Below are positions 1 to 5,882 of a stretch of DNA of 7,065 nt, piece after piece. This DNA is from Microcaldota archaeon (lineage in GTDB: Archaea; Micrarchaeota; Micrarchaeia; Anstonellales; J096). The stretch covers positions 1-7,065 of the forward strand of contig WAPD01000006.1 of assembly GCA_015520875.1 (NCBI GenBank). The letters run 5' to 3'. The notes under the pieces are model-generated. The model worked only from the letters and a program-made list of their open reading frames with translations, was not told the DNA's origin and searched no databases. A program made the position numbers and the translations under genes. The number at the start of each line of letters is the position of its first letter. Positions within the stretch are counted from its first letter, which is position 1.

Positions 1-1
1 A

Positions 2-406
2 TATGAACCTTATTCCTTTGGTTCTATATTATTTACCATATTTTCAGAGGTTCCTAAAGGGGAGATTAAAGGAACATTTGATATAACTGGGAAAGCCCAC
101 CAAACCATGAGATTGTTAAGATGGAACGAATTAAACCCAGAACATTTGACCAAAGAAGAGGTGGAAAAGCTTTGGTTGTTGATAAGTGCCAAGGAACCTC
201 TAAGAACAGCCTATGCTTTAGGGCTCTATGCACAAGAACCTGCTTTAGCAATAGGAGCTTACAGCACTTTAAACATTGATATTAAAACAGAGTTAAACCG
301 TGTTCTGAGGTTAAGGGGACTTTTAAGGGACCTCTCCAAGCATGAGACTGTTCAGAGAAAAGCCCAGCATGTCCAAGAGTTTTTAGAAAAGAGGATGTTA
401 AAATGA
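2..406 (+). CDS. Unknown protein, C-terminal part (5' end outside the window)
   Basis: The reading frame is open from the first bases of the window to the TGA at 404-406, giving 134 visible residues. The ATG at 107 is therefore probably internal, and the true start lies upstream. The visible part begins with a stretch rich in beta-type residues (about residues 1-35, containing SFGSILFTIFSEVPKGEIKG). A mainly helical, charged region follows, including KEEVEKLWLLISAKEPLRTAYALGLYAQEP, and the end is basic (FLEKRMLK). I see no membrane segment, cysteine pair or catalytic motif, and I do not recognise the family. The stop overlaps the start of the next gene (ATGA at 403-406), so the two are very likely co-transcribed and translationally coupled, which hints at related roles. 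The frame is secure; the function is unknown. Confidence 0.7.
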   Translation, partial: YEPYSFGSILFTIFSEVPKGEIKGTFDITGKAHQTMRLLRWNELNPEHLTKEEVEKLWLLISAKEPLRTAYALGLYAQEPALAIGAYSTLNIDIKTELNRVLRLRGLLRDLSKHETVQRKAQHVQEFLEKRMLK

Positions 407-1074
407 GGCAGGAATTAGTGCCATTGATAAGGGCTGGGAAAAACATAAAATCCAAGCTGCAAGGGGAGATAATAGGGAGGGCATTGAGGCCTTTAAATGA
501 AAGGGAACGTTTATTGGCAAGACCTATCTTCATGGAACCAATGCCTCTGTTATTTGCTTCTAAGCAAAGGGAACTGTTGGAAACGATGGATGTCTATTTT
601 GGAAACCTTGGCTTAAAGCTGTTGGGAAAGTTCCAGCCCTGCTCTTTATCCATCATTATTAACAAAAGATGGTTGGGAAAAACAGATCTTAGATTTACCT
701 TAATACATGAAGCAATGCATCATATAGAAGAGATGCTTAAAAGAAGGGAAGAACTGGTTCCAATTGTTCCAGTTCCAAGGATTTCCCTTCCATCCAATCT
801 TGGAACATTAAAGGGAAGGATAAGCTCTCGCATAGGTGATGTTTTATATATTCTGAAAAAAGGAGAGGCTTTGGCAACAGCAACAGAATTATCTTTAAAA
901 AATCCGGAGCTTTTGGTTGCTTTTAGTTCCTTGGGTCAAAATAGATTGAATAAAGAGCCTTTAGTTGTGATAGGAGACTTTATGGGCTGGCCATTGTCCC
1001 AATTAACATTAAACCAACCTTTGGTTAATTCTTATCAAAAGACACTGGAGCAGGAGCTTAGGAAAGTTTTATAA
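403..1074 (+). CDS. Putative HExxH zinc metalloprotease-like protein
   Basis: This 223-residue protein has no recognised family, but residues 102-107 read HEAMHH inside a hydrophobic-flanked helix (TLIHEAMHHIEEM), the classic HExxH zinc-binding and catalytic signature. About 50 residues later comes KKGEALATATE. Its glutamate, about residue 155, is placed and set like the third zinc ligand of gluzincin-type proteases (ExxA-like); that assignment is inference. The N-terminal half is basic and shows no clear signal peptide or membrane helix, so the protein is probably cytoplasmic. The ATG overlaps the upstream stop in an ATGA junction, with GAGG at 391-394 as a modest ribosome binding site. The gene ends at TAA 1072-1074, inside the TATA box of the next gene. 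It could be a non-catalytic metal-binding protein instead. The gene itself is secure; the peptidase activity is moderately supported. Confidence 0.72.
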   Translation: MRQELVPLIRAGKNIKSKLQGEIIGRALRPLNERERLLARPIFMEPMPLLFASKQRELLETMDVYFGNLGLKLLGKFQPCSLSIIINKRWLGKTDLRFTLIHEAMHHIEEMLKRREELVPIVPVPRISLPSNLGTLKGRISSRIGDVLYILKKGEALATATELSLKNPELLVAFSSLGQNRLNKEPLVVIGDFMGWPLSQLTLNQPLVNSYQKTLEQELRKVL

Positions 1075-1075
1075 A
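1067..1075 (+). promoter_or_regulatory. TATA box for the 190-residue gene
   Basis: TTTTATAAA overlaps the stop codon of the preceding gene. Its centre lies about 36 nt before the ATG at 1107. With the usual archaeal spacing of about 26 nt from box to start site, transcription would begin near 1097. That leaves a leader of about 10 nt holding the GGTGAT ribosome binding site at 1098-1103. The spacing closely matches that of the uL3 promoter in this window. Confidence 0.5.
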
Positions 1076-1097
1076 GTGACAGGCCTTATTTTAGCAT

Positions 1098-1103
1098 GGT
1101 GAT
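1098..1103 (+). promoter_or_regulatory. Ribosome binding site GGTGAT
   Basis: GGTGAT is a perfect match to the archaeal 16S anti-Shine-Dalgarno end. It lies 3 nt before the ATG at 1107 and fixes that start. Confidence 0.7.
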
Positions 1104-1106
1104 AAC

Positions 1107-1679
1107 ATGGAAAAAGAAATTTATTTAAGATTGTTAACCGGGAAGGTTGTGGGAAAGGCAGTAGCTGATTTAGGAGTAAACAAGCTAGCAATAGTCCATC
1201 CTAAAAATATCATATGTGCAAGCATAGCCGCAGCAACAGGTGCTTCATTCCTTAATCATACAGAAGGCGTAACAAGGACCTTTATGAACGATGATACAGA
1301 AAAGCTAGTTGAAGAGCTATCTGATTACGGAGCAGATGTAATCCTATTGCAATATGGAGGAGAATCCCCTGTTGAAGAAACTAAAAAAGCCTTTGTAGAG
1401 CTTATGAAGAAAATGGCAGAAGAGGGTGTAGAAGGAGATATCATAATACATGTGAGAACATATCTAATGGGAGCATTTGAAGAAGCTCTGCAAGATGAAG
1501 CTGTACATGAATATCTTTCAGAAAGAGGAGTTTTCGTTTATACCTTAGATGCAGAAGAAGGAAAGTTCTACATGAACGAATTCTTGGAAGGTGAAGAAGA
1601 ATATATATTAGCACCTGTGCTAGAATATGACATCTCAGTAGAACATTCCAAGTTATTGAAGGAGAGCTTGAAGAAATAA
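1107..1679 (+). CDS. Conserved-looking acidic protein of unknown function
   Basis: This 190-residue, strongly acidic protein was not recognised. The pattern suggests an alternating alpha/beta fold. Hydrophobic strand-like segments lie at about residues 26-32 (KLAIVHP), 76-85 (ADVILLQYGG) and 111-120 (DIIIHVRTYL), separated by amphipathic helices. A small-residue segment at about 35-47 (IICASIAAATGAS) could be a buried helix or a ligand-binding turn. There is only one cysteine (residue 37) and no transmembrane helix or signal peptide, so it is probably a soluble cytoplasmic protein. The ATG is set by a perfect GGTGAT site. Its own TATA box upstream and a T-rich tract downstream suggest a single-gene transcription unit between the metalloprotease-like pair and the ribosomal operon. 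Codon use looks like that of its neighbours. The gene is secure; its function is not assignable. Confidence 0.85.
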   Translation: MEKEIYLRLLTGKVVGKAVADLGVNKLAIVHPKNIICASIAAATGASFLNHTEGVTRTFMNDDTEKLVEELSDYGADVILLQYGGESPVEETKKAFVELMKKMAEEGVEGDIIIHVRTYLMGAFEEALQDEAVHEYLSERGVFVYTLDAEEGKFYMNEFLEGEEEYILAPVLEYDISVEHSKLLKESLKK

Positions 1680-1726
1680 TTTTTGTTCTCTCTTTAACTT
1701 TTCTTTTTTAGGTCTTTTTTAATTTT
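1679..1726 (+). terminator. T-rich archaeal-type terminator
   Basis: Several runs of T directly follow the stop codon: TTTTT at about 1680-1684, TTCTTTTTT at about 1701-1709 and TTTTTT at 1715-1720. There is no obvious stem-loop. Archaeal RNA polymerase terminates at oligo-T tracts in the non-template strand, so this probably separates the 190-residue gene from the uL3 promoter. Confidence 0.55.
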
Positions 1727-1753
1727 GGCAGGTATTTCGGCCTTATAGTGGTA

Positions 1754-1761
1754 TTTATAAA
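1754..1761 (+). promoter_or_regulatory. TATA box of the ribosomal-protein operon
   Basis: TTTATAAA is centred about 38 nt before the uL3 ATG. The expected start site is near 1784, giving a leader of about 12 nt that contains GAGTGAT (1784-1790) as the ribosome binding site. It is the only good promoter candidate before the run of nine tightly packed genes. The rest of the 116-bp intergenic region is the T-rich terminator plus this promoter. Confidence 0.6.
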
Positions 1762-1795
1762 CATTTCTCTCAAAAAAATACTAGAGTGATTTACC

Positions 1796-2707
1796 ATGGT
1801 TGATATAAGAAAACCACGAAGGGGATCTTTGGCCGTGCGACCCCGTAAGAGAGCCGATAAGCTCTTGCATAGGTTTAATCATTGGAAAGGCGACAAGCCT
1901 TTATTGGGGTTAATCGGCTATAAGGCAGGAATGGTCTCTCTATCCTATAAGATAAAGAGGGACCGAATAGTTGCAGATGAAGTGACTGCAGGAACAGTGA
2001 TAGAGGTTCCCCCTCTCACAGTGTATGGAATCAGGTATTACTTCCCAGGAGGACAAGTTAGGGATATCCTAACAGAAGACAAGGAAATCCTAAAAACAAT
2101 AGGTGTAAAAAAGGAAAGAACAAACCCAGAGATAAACAAAGAAGAGGCAAGAGAGGTCAGAGCTTTAGTTTACTCTGATCCTAAGCTAGCAGGAGGTGTT
2201 GACATTAGGCATATTTTAAGAGCAGAAATCGGTATCGGCGGAAACTCCTTGGAAGAACAACTAAAAAATGCGGATGAACTTCTTGGAAAGCAAGTAAAGG
2301 CCTCTGATATTGTTTCAGTAGGGGATATGTTAGATGTTGCAGGTGTGACAAAGGGTAAGGGTTGGCAAGGACCTATTAAGAGGTTTGGTGTTGCAAAGCA
2401 AAGAAGGAAGGCAACTGGAAAGGTAAGACATGTTGGAACATTGGGACCTTGGCATCCCCATTACATTATGTATTATGTTCCACAAGCAGGTCAGATGGGT
2501 TACCACAATAGGGTTGATTTCAATAAGCAAGTTCTCTATGTAGGAACTGAAAAACTTCCATTCTTTGACCATTACGGTGTTGTAAAATCCGAATATATCA
2601 TTGTGAAAGGTTCTGTGCCAGGAACTCCTAAAAGGCCATTGTCTCTAAGGTTTTCAATAAGGGCTCCAGAACCCCAACCTTATGAACAAATCAAGGTGGT
2701 ACTATGA
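1796..2707 (+). CDS. rpl3: Large ribosomal subunit protein uL3
   Basis: uL3 is an early-binding 50S protein that contacts 23S rRNA near the peptidyl transferase centre through a long extension. The 303 residues show the archaeal/eukaryotic form: PRRGSLAVRPRKRA near the N-terminus, GLIGYKAGM at 38-46, TKGKGWQG at 185-192, GTLGPWHP at 214-221, AGQMGYHNR at 231-239 and KGSVPG at 271-276. Archaeal uL3 is usually somewhat longer (about 330-360), so this is a compact version, with no sign of frameshift. The ATG follows GAGTGAT with 5 nt spacing. The gene is first in the operon, and its TGA overlaps the uL4 start. The first 40 codons are unusual: they use several CGN arginine codons, which are rare in this window, and can form a small folded RNA (described separately). 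Confidence 0.97.
   Translation: MVDIRKPRRGSLAVRPRKRADKLLHRFNHWKGDKPLLGLIGYKAGMVSLSYKIKRDRIVADEVTAGTVIEVPPLTVYGIRYYFPGGQVRDILTEDKEILKTIGVKKERTNPEINKEEAREVRALVYSDPKLAGGVDIRHILRAEIGIGGNSLEEQLKNADELLGKQVKASDIVSVGDMLDVAGVTKGKGWQGPIKRFGVAKQRRKATGKVRHVGTLGPWHPHYIMYYVPQAGQMGYHNRVDFNKQVLYVGTEKLPFFDHYGVVKSEYIIVKGSVPGTPKRPLSLRFSIRAPEPQPYEQIKVVL
1839..1911 (+). other. Possible structured RNA inside the uL3 5' coding region
   Basis: Three helices nest into a three-way junction. The outer helix pairs 1839-1845 with 1905-1911 (core ACCCC with GGGGT plus G-U ends). Hairpin A pairs 1849-1854 GAGAGC with 1861-1866 GCTCTT around the loop CGATAA. Hairpin B pairs 1886-1891 AAAGGC with 1897-1902 GCCTTT around the loop GACAA. 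A competing 7-bp helix (AGCCGAT 1852-1858 with ATCGGCT 1913-1919) would break hairpin A. All of this is read by eye. Coding sequence can form such pairings by chance, so this is a candidate only. Confidence 0.25.
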
Positions 2708-3441
2708 AAGTTAAAGTATATGATTTAAACGGGAATGTAGTAGAGGAAATTGAAACTCCTCTATTTGATGCTGAAGTAAGGGAAGAGCTAATAAGGAGGG
2801 CTGTTCTCTCTGACGAATCCCAAGAATATCAGCCTAAGGGAGCCTATAGATGGGCAGGTATGGAAACCTCTGCAAGATATATTGGTAGAAAAGGAGTTTA
2901 TGCAACTTTAAAAAACCAAGGTCAGGCTAGATTGCCTAGAGAGATCTTAGGAGGTGGAAGGCACGGAAGAGTTAGAAGGATCCCTCATTCTGTTAAAGGT
3001 AGAAGGGCACACCCTCCAAAGCCTGAGAAGAAAATTGTGGAAAAGATAAATAAAAAAGAATATCTCTTGGCAATGAGGTCTGCATTATCCTCTTCCAAAC
3101 CTTTGGTATTTGAAGATAAATTGGAGGAACTAACAAAAACAAAAGAAGGCTATGAGGTTTTGGCAAAATTCATTAAAAAAGAATTAGAAGAGGCTAAAAA
3201 ATCAAGAAAGAGAATATCAGGTTTAAGAAGAAGGAGAAAGGCAAGGGCCTACAAATTAAAGAAGATAGGAGTTGTAATCGGAACAAAAGAGATAAAAGCT
3301 TTATCCAACATACCTGGTTTGATAGTGGTGAATGTGGAAAACGTTAAAGTAAAACACATAGCTCCAGGAGGTCAAGCTAACCGCTATGTCATATTAACAA
3401 AATCCTCCTTAAAGGAGCTGGAGAATAAGGTGGTAGCATGA
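2704..3441 (+). CDS. rpl4: Large ribosomal subunit protein uL4
   Basis: uL4 is a 50S assembly protein whose extended loop lines the peptide exit tunnel. The 245 residues match the archaeal form: a short N-terminal strand region, then the long glycine- and arginine-rich loop at about 45-110. That loop contains GAYRWAGMETSARYIGRKG, LGGGRHGRVRRIPHSVKGRR and AHPPKPEKK. A helical region follows, and the C-terminal domain carries a basic RKRISGLRRRRKARAYK patch and a NVENVKVKHIAPGG strand. Its ATG overlaps the uL3 stop (ATGA), with AGGTGGT at 2694-2700 only 3 nt upstream. The uL3-uL4 and uL4-uL23 junctions are almost identical in sequence. Bacterial uL4 represses its own operon; whether the archaeal protein does so is not shown here. 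Confidence 0.97.
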   Translation: MKVKVYDLNGNVVEEIETPLFDAEVREELIRRAVLSDESQEYQPKGAYRWAGMETSARYIGRKGVYATLKNQGQARLPREILGGGRHGRVRRIPHSVKGRRAHPPKPEKKIVEKINKKEYLLAMRSALSSSKPLVFEDKLEELTKTKEGYEVLAKFIKKELEEAKKSRKRISGLRRRRKARAYKLKKIGVVIGTKEIKALSNIPGLIVVNVENVKVKHIAPGGQANRYVILTKSSLKELENKVVA

Positions 3442-3680
3442 TAAAGGATATAAAAAGAACAGAAAAGGCTATGGACCTTGCAGACCAACAAAACACTTTA
3501 ACCTTTGTTGTGGATATGAAAGCAACAAAGCCAGAAATAAAGCAATACGTGGAAAAAACCTTTAATGTAGAGGTTCAAAGCGTGAGAACATTAATCAATT
3601 TCAAGGGAGAAAAAATAGCCTACGTAAGATTAAAATCCAAGTATAATGCTCAAGAAATATTGGATAATTTAACGGAGTGA
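3438..3680 (+). CDS. rpl23: Large ribosomal subunit protein uL23
   Basis: uL23 sits at the exit-tunnel rim and forms part of the docking site for signal recognition particle and nascent-chain factors. The 80 residues are the usual archaeal length. The family pattern is clear: a TEKAMDLADQQNTLTFVVD start, then KATKPEIKQYVEKTFNVEVQSVRTL and a final strand with KIAYVRLKSKYNAQEI. It begins with an ATGA overlap on the uL4 stop and has AGGTGGT at 3428-3434. Its own TGA (3678-3680) is part of the GGAGTGAT ribosome binding site of uL2. Confidence 0.95.
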   Translation: MIKDIKRTEKAMDLADQQNTLTFVVDMKATKPEIKQYVEKTFNVEVQSVRTLINFKGEKIAYVRLKSKYNAQEILDNLTE

Positions 3681-3684
3681 TATT

Positions 3685-4398
3685 ATGGGTAAAAGATTAA
3701 AACAACAGGTAAGAGGACGTGCAACTCCTCGTTATGTTGTACCTGACCATATTGCAAAGGTCAAGGTCCAGCTACCTCCAACATCAGAGGAGCTCATAGG
3801 AGAGGTTATAGATATTGTGGATGATCCTGCGAGAAGAGGTCTTGCAATAAAGGTAAAAACCCAAGAAGGTTTTTTCTACTTCCCAGCAGTTGAAGGCATT
3901 TCAGTAGGAAGGGAGATAAAAATCAACACAACAGAACCTAAACTAGGAAATGTATTGGCACTAAAGGACATTCCAGATGGATCTTATATAACATTCTTGG
4001 AAAAAACTAGATTTGATGGAGGTAAGTTCCTAAGGTCCCCAGGAGCTTACGCAATCCTATTATCAAAAGATGATAGATTTGCATACGTAAAAATGCCTAG
4101 TAGAAAGGTTGTTCCATTCCCATTAGATGCAAGAGCTATGCTTGGTGTGATTGCAGGAGGTGGTTTTAAAGACAAACCATTATTAAAGGCAGGACATGCT
4201 TATTATAAGATGAGAAGATTACACAGAATATGGCCTAGAAACAGGGGAGTTAAGATGTCTCCTTATGACCATCCTCACGGAGGTAAGCAACACCATGTCG
4301 GTAAGCCTACAACAGTTGCTAGAAATGCACCTCCAGGACAAAAAGTTGGTCATATTGCTGCTAGACAAACGGGTAGAAGAAAATCGGGTGGTAAGTAA
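3685..4398 (+). CDS. rpl2: Large ribosomal subunit protein uL2
   Basis: uL2 is a highly conserved 50S protein that stabilises 23S rRNA domains around the peptidyl transferase centre and contacts the small subunit. The 237 residues are normal archaeal length. The N-terminus (GKRLKQQVRGRATPRY) is the basic rRNA-binding tail. An OB-like domain and an SH3-like domain follow, the latter including VIAGGGFKDKPLLKAGHAYYK. The signature DHPHGG is at about 195-200 with both histidines present, then GKPTTVARNAPPGQKVGHIAARQTG. The conserved histidine implicated in peptidyl transfer is therefore retained. The start is set by GGAGTGAT, 3 nt upstream, which includes the uL23 stop. The stop (TAA) overlaps the uS19 start as TAATG. 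Two rare CGT arginine codons lie in its first 16 codons. Confidence 0.97.
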   Translation: MGKRLKQQVRGRATPRYVVPDHIAKVKVQLPPTSEELIGEVIDIVDDPARRGLAIKVKTQEGFFYFPAVEGISVGREIKINTTEPKLGNVLALKDIPDGSYITFLEKTRFDGGKFLRSPGAYAILLSKDDRFAYVKMPSRKVVPFPLDARAMLGVIAGGGFKDKPLLKAGHAYYKMRRLHRIWPRNRGVKMSPYDHPHGGKQHHVGKPTTVARNAPPGQKVGHIAARQTGRRKSGGK

Positions 4399-4817
4399 TG
4401 TTTGAACTAAAGTCAGGATTGTGGAGAGGTTTGGAGGAGAGCCAACTTGCTGAGCTCTCCTTAGAGGATTTCATGAAGTTAATAAAAGCAAGACCTAGGA
4501 GATCAATACAAAGAATGCTAGATGGCAGAAACCTAAAATATAGAAAATTGGTGCTTAGAGTAAGAAAGCTAAAGGAAAAAAATGACCCTAGGCTTAAAAA
4601 GGGCATAAAGACCCATGTTAGGTCTGCTGTTATAATCCCAGAATGGCTAGGGCTAACATTCCTTGTTTATAATGGAAAAGAGTGGAAGAAGGTGGAGATA
4701 ACTCCAGAGAAACTAGGGCACAGATTAGGGGAATATTCATTCTCAGTCAAGTTCGAGAAGCACGCAGGACCTGGTATTGGAGCTACAAGAGGTAGTAGAT
4801 TTGTTGCTATGAAGTGA
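4398..4817 (+). CDS. rps19: Small ribosomal subunit protein uS19
   Basis: uS19 is a 30S head protein near the A-site tRNA and the inter-subunit bridge. The 139 residues fit the archaeal/eukaryotic S15e-like form. It has an N-terminal helix (SLEDFMKLIKARPRRSIQRML), the core KTHVRSAVIIPEWLGLTFLVYNGKEWKKV, then ITPEKLGHRLGEYSF and the C-terminal KHAGPGIGATRGSRFVAMK, which carries the conserved GPGIGATR signature. GGGTGGT at 4386-4392 lies 5 nt before the ATG and is embedded in the uL2 C-terminal codons. Its TGA stop sits inside the ribosome binding site for uL22. Confidence 0.96.
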   Translation: MFELKSGLWRGLEESQLAELSLEDFMKLIKARPRRSIQRMLDGRNLKYRKLVLRVRKLKEKNDPRLKKGIKTHVRSAVIIPEWLGLTFLVYNGKEWKKVEITPEKLGHRLGEYSFSVKFEKHAGPGIGATRGSRFVAMK

Positions 4818-4818
4818 T
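4812..4818 (+). promoter_or_regulatory. Ribosome binding site deciding the uL22 start
   Basis: AAGTGAT lies 4 nt before the ATG at 4823 and includes the uS19 stop codon. An in-frame GTG at 4814 lies inside this motif and has no comparable site upstream, so the ATG is preferred. Confidence 0.65.
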
Positions 4819-4822
4819 AGCT

Positions 4823-5239
4823 ATGAAAGAAGCAAAGGCAAGAATAGAAGGTGTGGATGCTTCCTGGAAGGACCTATGCGCAGTTGCCGATTTAATTAGA
4901 TACAAAAATGCACTAGTGGCCAAAGAGCTATTAGAAAAGGCTTCTAAGGGAATCATCTTTGTTCCTTATAGGAGACACAACAAAAAGATGGGCCACAGAA
5001 AACATGGAATAAAAGGCAGATACCCAATGAAAGAGGCTAAAATAATGCTTAAGTTGTTGAATTCAGCTATAGCAAACGCAAGGGTAAAAGGCATGGATGA
5101 ATCCAAATTAAAGATAATACATGTGGCAGCCAACAAAAAGAACATTTATTATAGAATACAGCCTAAAGGAAGGCCTATGAGACAAAGGTATGTAACAGCT
5201 AGAGCTGAAATAATATTGGGTGAGAAAGATGGTGCTTGA
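4823..5239 (+). CDS. rpl22: Large ribosomal subunit protein uL22
   Basis: uL22 reaches through the 50S subunit with a beta-hairpin that lines the exit tunnel. With the ATG start the protein has 138 residues. Archaeal-type motifs are visible: an N-terminal ARIEGVDASWKDLCAVADLIRYK region, then IIFVPYRRHNKKMGHRK, GRYPMKEAKIMLKLLNSAIANA, and a C-terminal hairpin from KIIHVAANKKNIYYRIQP to RYVTARAEIIL. The GRYPMKEAK segment is typical of the archaeal/eukaryotic (L17e-type) protein. A start at GTG 4814 would add three residues but would read through the ribosome binding site. The 3' end overlaps uS3 by 11 nt. Confidence 0.95.
   Translation: MKEAKARIEGVDASWKDLCAVADLIRYKNALVAKELLEKASKGIIFVPYRRHNKKMGHRKHGIKGRYPMKEAKIMLKLLNSAIANARVKGMDESKLKIIHVAANKKNIYYRIQPKGRPMRQRYVTARAEIILGEKDGA
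5218..5224 (+). promoter_or_regulatory. Ribosome binding site deciding the uS3 start
   Basis: GGGTGAG lies 4 nt before the ATG at 5229. An in-frame GTG at 5220 falls within this motif and lacks its own site, so the ATG is favoured over the GTG. Confidence 0.7.
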
Positions 5240-5882
5240 TCACGTTAAAAGAAAATTCCTAAGCGATAAAATTATAGAAGCAAAAATAAGGGAATACTTG
5301 GAAAAAGTGCTAAGCAATGTCCTAATCTCAGATATTAAAATACAGAAACTACCTTTGGAAACTAGAGTAACATTAATAGTATTTGACCCCAAAAGGAAGC
5401 TAACAAGAAGAGATGATGTTATAAAGAGCATAGCAAAGCAAATCTCCGAGAATTTCAACATAGAAAACCCAGTTATCAATATTTATAGTGTGGGAAATCC
5501 TTGGCTAGATTCAAGCGTGGTTGCAAGAAGGATAGGTTATGCTTTGCAAATAGGAAGGCCTATAAGAAGGGTTCTTTATTCAACATTGTATAGAATAAGG
5601 GATGAAGGGGCTATCGGAGGAGAGATAGTGATAAAGGGTAAATTGGGAGCAAGAGGTGCTAAGGCAAGAAAGATAAAGGCAAGGTTTGGTTTTGTTCCTA
5701 AGGCAGGTTATGTTACAAGATATGTGGATAAATTCCAATACCAAGCACTAACAAAATCAGGTGTAATTGGTGTTACAGTGATGATTACACCTCCCGAAAG
5801 CCTTAAATACTTAAAGCCAGAAGAAAAAGAAGAAACAAAAAAGGATGTAGAGGTGAAGGAAGTTGAAGGTGAAGGAGCTTAG
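5229..5882 (+). CDS. rps3: Small ribosomal subunit protein uS3 with an atypical KH loop
   Basis: uS3 is a 30S head protein at the mRNA entry tunnel. From the ATG the protein has 217 residues. The N-terminal part aligns with the archaeal type-2 KH domain: VKRKFLSDKIIEAKIREYL, IQKLPLETRVTLIVFD, then ENFNIENPVINIYSVGNP. However, where archaeal uS3 normally has a PG-hydrophobic-GRKG turn, this protein reads PKRKLTRRD at about residues 54-62, without a gap. The GXXG nucleic-acid-gripping loop is therefore TRRD. The C-terminal domain is well conserved in pattern (VVARRIGYALQIGRPIRRV, GEIVIKGKLGARGAK, SGVIGVTVMITPP) and ends in an acidic/lysine tail (EEKEETKKDVEV). The reading frame is intact through both domains, so this is divergence and not a frameshift. 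Its end overlaps uL29 by 20 nt. Confidence 0.93.
   Translation: MVLDHVKRKFLSDKIIEAKIREYLEKVLSNVLISDIKIQKLPLETRVTLIVFDPKRKLTRRDDVIKSIAKQISENFNIENPVINIYSVGNPWLDSSVVARRIGYALQIGRPIRRVLYSTLYRIRDEGAIGGEIVIKGKLGARGAKARKIKARFGFVPKAGYVTRYVDKFQYQALTKSGVIGVTVMITPPESLKYLKPEEKEETKKDVEVKEVEGEGA
5850..5856 (+). promoter_or_regulatory. Ribosome binding site deciding the uL29 start
   Basis: GAGGTGA lies 6 nt before TTG 5863. The alternative GTG at 5869 is 12 nt from this site, so TTG is the better start. The next in-frame codon upstream of possible starts is a TGA at 5854-5856, inside this motif, which rules out anything longer. Confidence 0.6.

Noticed and set aside
107..406. ATG at 107 as the true start of the first gene
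   Set aside because: The same frame is open back to base 2 with plausible protein sequence and no good ribosome binding site before 107, so the gene most likely starts upstream of the window.
403..1074. Phage or mobile-element origin for the unknown upstream pair
   Set aside because: No integrase, repeats, attachment site or compositional shift is visible, and codon use resembles the neighbouring genes.
1082..1746. GGCCTTAT shared by the two promoter regions (1082-1089 and 1739-1746)
   Set aside because: The copies lie on opposite sides of their TATA boxes, and similar AGGCCTAT words occur inside coding sequence, so a common regulator site is not supported.
5220..5228. GTG 5220 as the uS3 start and GTG 4814 as the uL22 start
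   Set aside because: Both GTGs lie inside the ribosome binding site of the downstream ATG and have no site of their own.
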